A model generated the notes under the pieces. It did not search any database, was not told where the DNA came from, and was given only the letters and a program-made list of their open reading frames with translations. A DNA stretch of 64,000 nucleotides from Yinghuangia sp045039925 (GTDB lineage: Bacteria; Actinomycetota; Actinomycetes; Streptomycetales; Streptomycetaceae). The stretch covers positions 4,836,001-4,900,000 of the forward strand of contig CP108400.1 of assembly GCA_045039925.1 (NCBI GenBank). Direction: 5' to 3'. The translations under genes were made by a program, and so were the position numbers. How positions within the stretch are numbered: the first letter of the stretch is position 1; every line of letters begins with the position of its first letter. This document shows, one piece after another, positions 50,310 to 58,657 of this stretch.

Positions 50310-51719
50310 ATGACCGAGCAGGTGACCACCACGAGGCCCGACGGCACGGACCGCGCCGCCGTGGCCCCTCGTCCCACCCCGCGACCCGCCGCCCCGCCGC
50401 GCGAACGCCGCACGCGAGCCCTCCGGTTGCTGGCCGCGACCACCGCCGCCGCGACCCTCCTGATCGGCGTCCCGGCCCTGCTCGCCCTCCCGGACGGCGG
50501 GTCGGCCCCCGCGGCACCCTCCGCCGCGGTGCCGGCCGTGCCGGACGCGTCCTCCGGTCGCGGCTCGCTCGACGCCGTGATCGCGGCGGCGCAGGGCAAG
50601 TTGCGTACCACCCCCGACGACGCACGCACGCTGGCCACGCTGGGCGCGGCCTATGTCGAGCAGGCGCGGGTCACCGGCAACCCTGCCTACTACCCGCGCG
50701 CCGAGGAAGCGCTGACGCGGGCGCTCGCGCTCGCCGCGCCCGGTTCGGCCGCGCACGCACCGGCGCTCGTCGGGCTGGCGGCGCTCGCGAACGCCCGCCA
50801 CGACTTCGTGACGGCCCGCGGGTTCGCCTCCCGGGCCGTCGAGGCGGAGCCGTTCGACGCGGCCGCCCACGGGGCCCTCGCGGACGCGCTGACGCAGCTC
50901 GGTGCCGCCGCAGAGGCGACGGCCGCGGTGCAGCGCATGCTCGATCTGCGCCCGTCCGTCGCGTCGTTCACGCGGGCGAGCTACGACCTGGAACTGCGGG
51001 GTGACACGGTCGGCGCGAAGGCCGCGCTGGAGCGTGCGCTGGAGATCGCGGCGACGTCGGACGAGATCGCGTACTGCCGCCGGTACCTGGGCGAACTCGC
51101 CCGGCGTACGAACGATCCGGCCGGTGCGGTGGCCCACTTCGACGCCGGCCTGCTCGCCGCACCCGGTGACCCGGCGCTGCGCGCGGGGCGTGCGGCCGCG
51201 CTCGCGGCGCTCGACCGCCGCGACGAGGCACTTGCCGAGTACGCCGCCGCGACGGCCGCGCTGCCCGTACCGGGGCTGCTGGTCGAGTACGGCGAACTCC
51301 TGGACGCCGCGGGCCGCCCGGCCGAGGCCCGTACGCAATACGACCTCGCCGCGGCCTCCTTCGCACTTCTGGAGGCCAACGGAGCGCGCGACGACCTCGC
51401 CCGCGCGCTGTTCGAGGCCGATCACGGCGACCCCGCCGAGGCACTGCGGCGCGCCCAGGCCGAGTGGCGACGCGCGCAGTCCGTCTTCGCCGCGGACGCG
51501 CTCGGGTGGGCACTGCACCGCAACGGCCGTGACGGCGAGGCGTTGGAGTACGCCCGGCGCGCGGTCGCCGACGGATGGCACGACCCGCTTCCGGTCGGCC
51601 ATTTGGCGGCCGTCGAGGCGGCGGTCACGCAACAGGCACAGCAGACGCAGACGCAGACACAGACACAGGCGCAGATGCAGACGCAGACACAGGCGCAGGC
51701 GCGCGGAGGTGCGGCATGA
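50310..51719 (+). CDS. Membrane-anchored TPR protein
   Basis: 469 aa from the ATG at 50310, with GGGGGGAG close upstream. A Pro/Arg-rich start precedes one TM (LLAATTAAATLLIGVPALLAL); the remainder is a chain of TPR-like helical repeats (TLATLGAAYVEQARVTGN, ALVGLAALANARHDFVTARGFASRAVEAEP, and further copies) lying outside the membrane. The C-terminus is a low-complexity Gln/Thr tail (QTQTQTQTQAQMQTQ) encoded by CAGACG/CAGACA repeats. Its stop overlaps the ATG of the NicO gene (ATGA), so these two are translationally coupled. Likely a scaffold for the DUF4331 protein or permease. Confidence 0.88.
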   Translation: MTEQVTTTRPDGTDRAAVAPRPTPRPAAPPRERRTRALRLLAATTAAATLLIGVPALLALPDGGSAPAAPSAAVPAVPDASSGRGSLDAVIAAAQGKLRTTPDDARTLATLGAAYVEQARVTGNPAYYPRAEEALTRALALAAPGSAAHAPALVGLAALANARHDFVTARGFASRAVEAEPFDAAAHGALADALTQLGAAAEATAAVQRMLDLRPSVASFTRASYDLELRGDTVGAKAALERALEIAATSDEIAYCRRYLGELARRTNDPAGAVAHFDAGLLAAPGDPALRAGRAAALAALDRRDEALAEYAAATAALPVPGLLVEYGELLDAAGRPAEARTQYDLAAASFALLEANGARDDLARALFEADHGDPAEALRRAQAEWRRAQSVFAADALGWALHRNGRDGEALEYARRAVADGWHDPLPVGHLAAVEAAVTQQAQQTQTQTQTQAQMQTQTQAQARGGAA

Positions 51720-53398
51720 CATCCACCACCAGGCCCCGGATCCGGCGGCGCCGCGCGGCCGTGGTCCTCGGAGCCCTCGCGCTGGCCGTCGCCGGGCAGT
51801 TCGCCGCCGGCCCGGCCGCCTCCGCCCACCCGCTCGGGAACCTGAGCGTCAACCAGTACCACGGGCTGACCGTGCGGCCGGACCGCGTCGACGACTTCGC
51901 GGTGGTGGACCTCGCCGAGATCCCGACGCTCCAGGAGCGGGACCGCATCGACGCCGACCGCGACGGCACCGCCACGCCCGCGGAACTCGCGTCGTACGCG
52001 GCCAAGACGTGTGCAGGCGTCGCGGGCGACCTGCGCGTGTCCGTCGACGAGCGCCCGTCGTCCTTCCGCGTCGCCGCCGCCCGTGCCGAACAGCCGCGTG
52101 GCAGCGGCGGATTGGCCACCACGCGCGTCGAGTGCGACCTGACCGCGCCCGTCGACCTCACACGGGAGGCGCGGCTCAATGTGGCGACCTCCCATCTCGC
52201 CGACCGCGTGGGATGGCGCGAGTTCACCGCCGTCGGCGACGGCGTAGCGCTGCCGGACGACGGCACGCCGCGCGTGAGCCCGAGCGCGCAACTGCGGTCC
52301 TACCCGACGGACCTGCTCAGTTCCCCGCTCAACGTACGCGCGCTCGACCTGCAAACGCGCCCGGGTACGGATGCCGCGCCCGGCAAGGCGGGGGCCGCGC
52401 CGGACGGGCCGCTCCCGGACTTCGTCGAGGACGCGTACGGCGCGGTGCAGGGCACGTTCGACAACCTGGTGGGCGCCGACCGCGTCACGCTGGGCGCGGG
52501 TGTCGCGGCGGTACTGCTGGCGCTGCTGCTCGGCGCGTCGCACGCGGCGCTGCCGGGGCACGGGAAGACGGTCATGGCCGCCTACCTGGCGCTGCGCGGT
52601 GCGGACGGGCGGCGGCAGGGCGTGCGCGACGCGGTGACCGTGGGGGCGACGGTCACGCTGACGCACACCGCGGGGGTTCTGGTGCTGGGGCTGCTGCTGA
52701 CCGGTTCGGCGTCGCTGACGGGCGACACGATGATCGCGTACCTGGGCGCGGCAAGTGGCGCTCTGGTGGTGGCGGTTGGGGTGAGCCTGCTGCGGGCGGC
52801 ACTGCGTGGCGAGGGACTCGCCCACGGGCACACGCACAGCCACACGAACGGCCACGCCCACGGGCACTCTCACGCGCACACAAACGGCCACTCCCACGAG
52901 CCCGCACACCGGCACACCCATGGGCACGCCCACACACCCGCCGGAGCCACCGCCACACTCACGGCCGCACCCGCACCCGCACTTGCACCCACAGCCACAG
53001 CCACAGCCACAGCCACAGCCACAGCCACAGCGACGACGGCACCAACCACCCGCCCCCGACGCCGCCTTCTCGTCGGCATGGGCGTAGCCGGCGGTCTCGT
53101 ACCGAGCCCGTCAGCGCTGGTCGTCCTCCTGGGTGCCATCGCGCTCGGCCGGACCGCCTTCGGCGTGCTGCTCGTGCTGGCGTACGGCCTGGGCATGGCC
53201 GCCGTGCTGACCGCCGCGGGGCTGCTCCTCGTACGCGTGCGCGAGCGCGTACGCCGACGCCTCCCCGGGGCCACCCGCCTCGCCCGCCTGGCCCGACCGG
53301 TCCTGCGCCGGGCCCCGGCGCTCACCGCACTGTTCGTCGTCGCCGTGGGGCTCGTCCTCGCATGGCGCGGACTGTCCTCGCCTTCCGCCTTCGGCTGA
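51716..53398 (+). CDS. NicO-type nickel/cobalt (RcnA-like) permease with extracytoplasmic domain
   Basis: 560 aa. After a signal/TM (AAVVLGALALAVAGQFAAG), mature sequence begins SAHPLGNLSVNQYHGL, an extracytoplasmic beta domain of about 220 residues with an EF-hand-like loop (DADRDGTATPAEL). The permease part has the NiCoT/NicO motif GASHAALPGHGKTVMAAYLALR and six or so TMs. A loop of about 50 residues is a His-rich run (GHTHSHTNGHAHGHSHAH), followed by an Ala/Thr repeat. The His loop strongly suggests Ni, Co or Zn binding. Direction (uptake or efflux) is not settled by sequence. Coupled to the TPR gene by a 4-bp overlap. Confidence 0.88.
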   Translation: MTSTTRPRIRRRRAAVVLGALALAVAGQFAAGPAASAHPLGNLSVNQYHGLTVRPDRVDDFAVVDLAEIPTLQERDRIDADRDGTATPAELASYAAKTCAGVAGDLRVSVDERPSSFRVAAARAEQPRGSGGLATTRVECDLTAPVDLTREARLNVATSHLADRVGWREFTAVGDGVALPDDGTPRVSPSAQLRSYPTDLLSSPLNVRALDLQTRPGTDAAPGKAGAAPDGPLPDFVEDAYGAVQGTFDNLVGADRVTLGAGVAAVLLALLLGASHAALPGHGKTVMAAYLALRGADGRRQGVRDAVTVGATVTLTHTAGVLVLGLLLTGSASLTGDTMIAYLGAASGALVVAVGVSLLRAALRGEGLAHGHTHSHTNGHAHGHSHAHTNGHSHEPAHRHTHGHAHTPAGATATLTAAPAPALAPTATATATATATATATTAPTTRPRRRLLVGMGVAGGLVPSPSALVVLLGAIALGRTAFGVLLVLAYGLGMAAVLTAAGLLLVRVRERVRRRLPGATRLARLARPVLRRAPALTALFVVAVGLVLAWRGLSSPSAFG

Positions 53399-53460
53399 CC
53401 GACCCCCCCGGTCCCGTGTCACCAGAACCCACCCGTCTGCTCCAGTGAGAGGAACCAGCC

Positions 53461-53880
53461 ATGACCCGCACCACGATCCGGCGACGGCTCGCCACAGCCG
53501 CCGCGGCGTCCGCCCTCGCCCTGCTCACCGCGTGCTCCGGAGGCGGCGGGAAGAAGGACGCACCCGCCGCCGGGGACGGCGCCTTCGCCCCGGCGCCGGG
53601 CACCGCCACCTGCCAGGAGCACCAGCGCAACGAGCCCGGCGTCGAGTACACGTCGGAGGAGGAGGGCGACACCGGCAAGGTGTTCGAGCTGCTCCGCCAC
53701 TACACCGCCAACGGCCTGAAGCCCTTCTGCGACGGCAAGCCGCCGACCGACCTCGACAAGCGCTGGGCCGACCTGTTCCTCGGCTTCGGTGCCGACGCGG
53801 GGCTGATCACACCGGAGCTCGGGGGCAACGGACAACCCCCCACCGAGCCCATGGAGGACCCCGAGGCCGCGACCTCCTAG
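53461..53880 (+). CDS. Small secreted lipoprotein
   Basis: 139 aa; ATG with GAGAGGA 7 bp upstream. Signal TIRRRLATAAAASALALLTAC ends in a lipobox. The mature part has a Cys pair (TATCQEHQRNEPG and KPFCDGKPP) and a helical segment (TGKVFELLRHYTANGL), followed by an acidic tail. It lies 62 bp after the NicO gene and is probably in the same operon. No catalytic motif; a metal-binding or partner role is inference from context only. Confidence 0.85.
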   Translation: MTRTTIRRRLATAAAASALALLTACSGGGGKKDAPAAGDGAFAPAPGTATCQEHQRNEPGVEYTSEEEGDTGKVFELLRHYTANGLKPFCDGKPPTDLDKRWADLFLGFGADAGLITPELGGNGQPPTEPMEDPEAATS

Positions 53881-53890
53881 GGGCCCGATC

Positions 53891-53906
53891 AAAGGTCTAA
53901 ACCAAT
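53891..53906. promoter_or_regulatory. DasR-like (dre) operator upstream of acsA
   Basis: AAAGGTCTAAACCAAT is a near-palindrome and matches 12-14 of 16 positions of the DasR consensus built on TGGTCTAGACCA. About 95 bp before the acsA start. DasR (GntR family) links N-acetylglucosamine status to development in Streptomyces. Confidence 0.5.
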
Positions 53907-53998
53907 TTCTTTCGGCCCCTTGTCAGCCCCGCCCCGTCACTGATTCGCTACAGGCGATAGAAGATGTCACGCAAAGTCTGTTTGACGGAGGAAAACGC

Positions 53999-55969
53999 GT
54001 GAGTGACGCAGCCGAGAACCGCGACGCACTGTCCAACCTGCTCAAGGAGGAGCGGCGCTTCCCGCCGCCCCCCGCGCTCGCAGCCTCGGCCAACGTGACG
54101 GCCGCGGCGTACGCGGCGGCCGACGCCGACCGGCTCGGCTTCTGGGCCGAGCAGGCCTCGCGCCTGTCCTGGGCGACCGCGCCGACCGAGACGCTGGACT
54201 GGTCGAACGCGCCGTTCGCGAAGTGGTTCGCCGACGGCGAGCTCAACGTCGCGTACAACTGCGTGGACCGCCACGTCGAGGCGGGGCTCGGCGATCGCGT
54301 CGCGATCCACTGGGAGGGCGAGCCGGGCGACAGCCGCGCGATCACGTACGCCGAGCTCCAGCGCGAGGTCTCCAAGGCCGCGAACGCGCTGACCGGACTC
54401 GGCGTCGAAGCCGGCGACCGCGTCGCGATCTACCTGCCGATGATCCCCGAGGCGGTCGTGTCAATGCTCGCGTGCGCGCGCATCGGCGCGCCGCACTCGG
54501 TCGTCTTCGGCGGCTTCTCGGCGGACGCCGTCTCGTCGCGCATCCAGGACGCCGACGCGCGCGTCGTCATCACCGCGGACGGCGGCTACCGGCGCGGCAA
54601 GCCCTCCGCGCTCAAGCCGGCCATCGACGACGCGCTCGCGTCGTGTCCCGACGTACGCAACGTGCTCGTGGTCCGCCGGACCGGCGAGGACGTCGCGTGG
54701 ACCGAGGGGCGGGACGTGTGGTGGCACGACGTCGTGGACGCGCAGCCCGACACGCACACCCCGCGGGCGTTCGGTGCCGAGCACCCGCTGTTCATCCTCT
54801 ACACCTCCGGCACCACCGGTAAGCCGAAGGGCATCCTGCACACGTCGGGCGGCTACCTGACGCAGGCGTCGTACACACACCACGCGGTGTTCGACCTCAA
54901 GCCCGAGACCGACGTCTACTGGTGCACCGCCGACATCGGCTGGGTCACCGGCCACTCGTACATCGTGTACGGCCCGCTCTCCAACGGCGCCACGCAGGTC
55001 ATGTACGAGGGCACCCCCGACACCCCGCACCAGGGCCGCTGGTGGGAGGTCGTGCAGAAGTACGGCGTCACGCTCCTCTACACCGCCCCCACCGCGATCC
55101 GCACGTGCATGAAGTGGGGCGACGACATCCCCGCGAAGTTCGACCTGTCGTCGCTGCGCGTCCTCGGTTCGGTCGGCGAGCCGATCAACCCCGAGGCGTG
55201 GATGTGGTACCGCAAGAACATCGGCGGCGACCGCTGCCCGATCGTCGACACGTGGTGGCAGACCGAGACCGGCGCGATGATGATCAGCCCGCTGCCGGGT
55301 GTCACCGAGACCAAGCCCGGATCCGCGATGCGGCCGCTGCCCGGCATCGCCGCGGACGTCGTGGACGACAACGCGCGGTCCGTCCCCAACGGGGGCGGCG
55401 GCTACCTCGTGCTGACCGAGCCGTGGCCGTCGATGCTCCGCACGATCTGGGGCGACGACGAGCGCTTCAAGGACACGTACTGGTCGCGCTGGGAGGGCCT
55501 GTACTTCGCGGGCGACGGTGCCAAGAAGGACGAGGACGGCGACATCTGGCTGCTCGGCCGCGTCGACGACGTGATGCTCGTCTCCGGCCACAACATCTCG
55601 ACCACCGAGGTGGAGTCGGCGCTCGTGTCGCACCCGAAGGTCGCCGAGTCGGCGGTCGTCGGGGCGACGGACGCGACGACCGGGCAGGCAATCGTGGCGT
55701 TCGTCATCCTGCGCGGCAGTGCCGCGGAGGCGGAGGGCATCGTCGACGAACTGCGCAACCACGTCGGTACGACGCTCGGCCCGATCGCCAAGCCCAAGCG
55801 GGTCCTGATCGTGCCCGAGCTGCCCAAGACGCGGTCCGGCAAGATCATGCGCCGCCTGCTGCGCGACGTCGCCGAGAACCGCGAGCTGGGCGACGTGCAG
55901 ACGCTCACCGACGCCACCGTCATGGACCTGATCCAGACCAAGCTGCCGTCGGCGGCGTCGGAGGACTGA
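53999..55969 (+). CDS. acsA: Acetyl-CoA synthetase
   Basis: 656 aa, the usual length; GTG start with GGAGG 8 bp upstream. AMP-binding motif YTSGTTGKPKGILHT, the acetate-pocket region WWQTETGAMM, GRVDDVMLVSGHNISTTEVE hinge and the acetylation-site motif PKTRSGKIMRR with the regulatory Lys. Converts acetate, ATP and CoA to acetyl-CoA in the cytoplasm. The DasR-like site upstream suggests control by amino-sugar supply. The Lys motif implies post-translational control by acyltransferase and deacetylase. A terminator follows at 55976. Confidence 0.97.
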   Translation: MSDAAENRDALSNLLKEERRFPPPPALAASANVTAAAYAAADADRLGFWAEQASRLSWATAPTETLDWSNAPFAKWFADGELNVAYNCVDRHVEAGLGDRVAIHWEGEPGDSRAITYAELQREVSKAANALTGLGVEAGDRVAIYLPMIPEAVVSMLACARIGAPHSVVFGGFSADAVSSRIQDADARVVITADGGYRRGKPSALKPAIDDALASCPDVRNVLVVRRTGEDVAWTEGRDVWWHDVVDAQPDTHTPRAFGAEHPLFILYTSGTTGKPKGILHTSGGYLTQASYTHHAVFDLKPETDVYWCTADIGWVTGHSYIVYGPLSNGATQVMYEGTPDTPHQGRWWEVVQKYGVTLLYTAPTAIRTCMKWGDDIPAKFDLSSLRVLGSVGEPINPEAWMWYRKNIGGDRCPIVDTWWQTETGAMMISPLPGVTETKPGSAMRPLPGIAADVVDDNARSVPNGGGGYLVLTEPWPSMLRTIWGDDERFKDTYWSRWEGLYFAGDGAKKDEDGDIWLLGRVDDVMLVSGHNISTTEVESALVSHPKVAESAVVGATDATTGQAIVAFVILRGSAAEAEGIVDELRNHVGTTLGPIAKPKRVLIVPELPKTRSGKIMRRLLRDVAENRELGDVQTLTDATVMDLIQTKLPSAASED

Positions 55970-55975
55970 CAGATA

Positions 55976-56005
55976 CCGGGGGCTGACGGTACGTCAGTCC
56001 CCGGG
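55976..56005. terminator. Bidirectional terminator after acsA
   Basis: 12-bp stem CCGGGGGCTGAC/GTCAGTCCCCGG with loop GGTAC, 6 nt beyond the acsA stop and ahead of the convergent phosphatase end. Confidence 0.75.
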
Positions 56006-56082
56006 AGCGGCCGCGGGCCCGGGCGGAGTCCCTCCGCTCGGGCCGTCTGCCACTTGGGCCCGTGCCGCTCGGGCCGGGTCCG

Positions 56083-56595
56083 CTACGCCGGGGCGTCGAG
56101 TCCGGTGAGCAGGCGGGCTACGTCCAAGCCCGCCTCCAGGTACTCGACGAAGACCTCGTTGTTGAGGGCGAACGGCGAGCGGCGCTCGCGGATGATCTTT
56201 ATCGCGGTCGGGGCGTCGTAGCCGAGTTCCACGAGGACCTGGGCGACCACCAGGCCCGAGCGGTTGTAGCCCGCGTGGCAGCGGACGAGCGTCCGCCGGC
56301 CGTCGCGCAGCGCGCCGAGCACGATGCCCGCCATCGACTCGGCCACCGCGATCTGCGCGGGGTTGAGCGGGTCGTCGGGTATGACCGTGGAGTGGTGTTC
56401 GACACCGGGGGCCGGGCCGTGTCCCTCCGCCTCGTACAGGCTGACCACGACGTCGAACTGGTTGCGTACGACAGCCGGTTCGTACGCGCCCCACGGCGAC
56501 CGGTAGAAGTGCCCGCCCATCCACAGGTTGTGGATGATCTCGTTCCACGGACTGTCCGGCCCCGGCGTGTCGCGATCCCTCTGGCGGACCCTCAC
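56083..56595 (-). CDS. Dual-specificity/tyrosine phosphatase family protein
   Basis: 170 aa from the GTG at 56595, which has GGGGAG about 5 bp upstream; the frame is open to 56664. The P-loop VRCHAGYNRSGLVVAQ holds the Cys and Arg of the HCx5R motif, and the general-acid Asp lies in VIPDDPLNPAQIA. IIHNLWMGGHFY at the start is typical of the DSP fold. A small cytoplasmic phosphatase that may act on phospho-Tyr or phospho-Ser/Thr. Divergent from the GNAT gene at 56700. Confidence 0.88.
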   Translation of the reverse strand: MRVRQRDRDTPGPDSPWNEIIHNLWMGGHFYRSPWGAYEPAVVRNQFDVVVSLYEAEGHGPAPGVEHHSTVIPDDPLNPAQIAVAESMAGIVLGALRDGRRTLVRCHAGYNRSGLVVAQVLVELGYDAPTAIKIIRERRSPFALNNEVFVEYLEAGLDVARLLTGLDAPA

Positions 56596-56699
56596 AGCGT
56601 CTCCCCTCGCCTCCGGCGCTCGCGACGCTACCCGCATGCCGCGCCCCCGGCGACGGAAAAACAATCGCGCGGCCTGCTTTCATCCCGTGAAGATGGTCC

Positions 56700-57560
56700 A
56701 TGGCCTGGACCCTCACCGACGACCTCGACGTCTTCGAAGCCGCCGCCGGCGCCTACCTGCGTGCCGACCCGGTGACCCACACGCAGAACCTGACGGTCCT
56801 TCACGCCCTGCGCGAGCGCGGCCTGCACGCGTTCGCCGCGGAACCCCCGGTCTTCGGCTGGTGGACCGGCGAAACAGGTGCCGTGGCAGGCGCCTTCGTG
56901 CACACGCCGCCCTACCCGGTCCTCCTCGCGCACACCGCCGACGCCGCCCTCGCACCGCTCGCGGACACGCTCGCCGCGGGCGGCCCGACGACGCTCTCGG
57001 TCAACGCGCGTACCGCCGTCTCCGACGCGTTCGCCGAGATCTGGGCCACGCGCACCGGCACGACGCCGCGCGTACTCCAGGCACAACGGCTGTTCCGGCT
57101 GGGCACGTTGACGCCGCCCGACCCCGCGCCCGCGGGGCTCGCCCGCGCCGCCGGTACGGACGACGTCGCGGCGCTCGTCGACCTGGTCCGCGCCTTCGAC
57201 GCCGAGGCCGCCCCCGACGCCGGACCGCGCGACGTGGCGGCACAGGTCGAGATGCGCCTCGCCCACGGCGGCTTCACGCTGTGGGAACTCGACGGCGCGC
57301 CGGTGTCGTTCGCGGGGCAGACCCCCGCCGTCGCCGGCGCCGCGCGCATCGGTCCGGTCTACACGCCCCCGGAGCACCGGGGACGGGGCTACGCGAGCGC
57401 GGTCACCGCCGCGCGCACCGAGGCCGCCCTCGCCGCCGGGGCCGACGAGGTCCTGTTGTTCACCGACCTTGCGAACCCGACCAGCAACAGCATCTACCGG
57501 AAGATCGGCTACGAGCCGGTCGAGGACCGCGTGATCCTGACGTTCGAGCCGCGGCCGTGA
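56700..57560 (+). CDS. GNAT family N-acetyltransferase
   Basis: 286 aa. The N-terminal half (MAWTLTDDLDVFEAAAGAYL...) is a degenerate GNAT-like repeat, and the C-terminal half has the acetyl-CoA motif VYTPPEHRGRGYASAVTAA with the FTDLANPTSNSIYRKIGYEPV ending typical of GNAT motif B. Such two-domain members acetylate small molecules or peptides; the substrate is unknown. No strong Shine-Dalgarno before the ATG at 56700 (AAGATGG overlaps). Confidence 0.88.
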   Translation: MAWTLTDDLDVFEAAAGAYLRADPVTHTQNLTVLHALRERGLHAFAAEPPVFGWWTGETGAVAGAFVHTPPYPVLLAHTADAALAPLADTLAAGGPTTLSVNARTAVSDAFAEIWATRTGTTPRVLQAQRLFRLGTLTPPDPAPAGLARAAGTDDVAALVDLVRAFDAEAAPDAGPRDVAAQVEMRLAHGGFTLWELDGAPVSFAGQTPAVAGAARIGPVYTPPEHRGRGYASAVTAARTEAALAAGADEVLLFTDLANPTSNSIYRKIGYEPVEDRVILTFEPRP

Positions 57561-57666
57561 CCGCCCACCTGGGGTTTCCCGAAAGGGGCGGAAGCTTGCG
57601 CTCCGGATCTGACGTACCACCAGAAGTGCTCCGGAACACGGGCGTTCCCTGCCCGGGCGGGGCACA

Positions 57667-58341
57667 ATGCCGGGCATGACCCCGGACACTGAGGCGCTGC
57701 GCATCGCCGTGTACGACGCGTTCGCCACGAAAGGCCGTGCGCCGACCCCCGCCGAACTGGCCGTGCGCTTCGCGACCGACCAGGGCTCAGTACGTGAGGG
57801 GCTGCGCTCGCTGCACGAGCAGCGCCACGTCGTCCTCGCCTCCGACGGCAGCATCGCCATGGCGCACCCGTTCTCCGCGATCCCCCTCGGGTTCTCCGTG
57901 ATGGGCTCGCGCACACTGTGGTGGGGCGGCTGCGCGTGGGACGCGTTCGCGATCCCGCACCTCGTGGGCGGCGAGCCCGAGGTCCTGGTGTCGACCCGCT
58001 GCCCCGGCTGCGGTGCGGCGCTGGCCTGGGTGGTCGACCGGGACGCGCCCCCGCCCGGCGACCATGTCGCGCACTTCCTCGTGCCGACCGCGCGCATGTG
58101 GGACGACGTCGTCCGCACGTGCGGCAACCAGCGGCTCTTCTGCCGCCCGCTCTGCGTCGACGCATGGCTGAAGGCGACCGGCGACAAGCGCGGGTACGTC
58201 ATGGACCTCGCCACCCTGTGGAGGCTCGCGCGCGGCTGGTACGCCGGCCGCCTCGGGCCCGGCTACCGCCGCCGCGAACCCGCCGAGGCCGCCGAGTACT
58301 TCCGCGGCGTCGGCCTGCAAGGCGCGTTCTGGGGCCTGTGA
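57667..58341 (+). CDS. Alkylmercury lyase (MerB)-like protein
   Basis: 224 aa; a second ATG at 57676 is equally possible. The N-terminal winged helix (PTPAELAVRFATDQGSVREGL) and MerB core are recognisable: GGCAWDAFAIPHLV gives Cys 89 and Asp 92 in the spacing of MerB Cys96/Asp99, and a later Cys (RLFCRPLCVDAWL) may stand for Cys159. MerB cleaves carbon-mercury bonds. No merA, merR or other mer gene is near, and an additional CPGCG motif suggests zinc binding, so another role is possible. Confidence 0.8.
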   Translation: MPGMTPDTEALRIAVYDAFATKGRAPTPAELAVRFATDQGSVREGLRSLHEQRHVVLASDGSIAMAHPFSAIPLGFSVMGSRTLWWGGCAWDAFAIPHLVGGEPEVLVSTRCPGCGAALAWVVDRDAPPPGDHVAHFLVPTARMWDDVVRTCGNQRLFCRPLCVDAWLKATGDKRGYVMDLATLWRLARGWYAGRLGPGYRRREPAEAAEYFRGVGLQGAFWGL

Positions 58342-58657
58342 CCCGGACCTCCCACGGCCGGGCCGGGGGCCGTCGGCCACGACCTCGCCGCCCTGAGCAG
58401 AAACTCTTGTCGATACACTGACGGCGGTCGGGGTTGTTTTCCGGGTGCCCACGATGTTGTTGATCGCCGTGGCCCCCGGACGCTCGCGCGGTGCCGTAGG
58501 CACGCGACGCGGCATCGGCGCCCGACGTACAAAGGGCCTCCCTCGCCAGGAGGCATGCCGGGAAGCCTGGTCGGCGGGATACATCGTGTATCCACCGTTT
58601 TGCCCGATTCGCAGCGCGGTATAGGCCTGCGAGCCGTCGCGACCAGGAGGCCATTCC
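58342..58657. other. Intergenic region upstream of nhaA
   Basis: Contains the hairpin GCCTCC/GGAGGC with a 7-nt loop (about 58536-58554), the perfect palindrome GATACA-TCG-TGTATC (58578-58592) and a TATAGG -10-like hexamer near 58620. No gene supported. Confidence 0.45.
58578..58592. promoter_or_regulatory. Palindrome upstream of nhaA
   Basis: GATACA-TCG-TGTATC, perfect, 66 bp before the nhaA start. Operator candidate; its protein is unknown. Confidence 0.4.

Noticed and set aside
52806..53040. Repeat-rich CAC/CAG segments suspected as CRISPR or minisatellite
   Set aside because: They are in frame within the NicO gene and encode the His-rich loop and Ala/Thr linker; no spacer-repeat structure.
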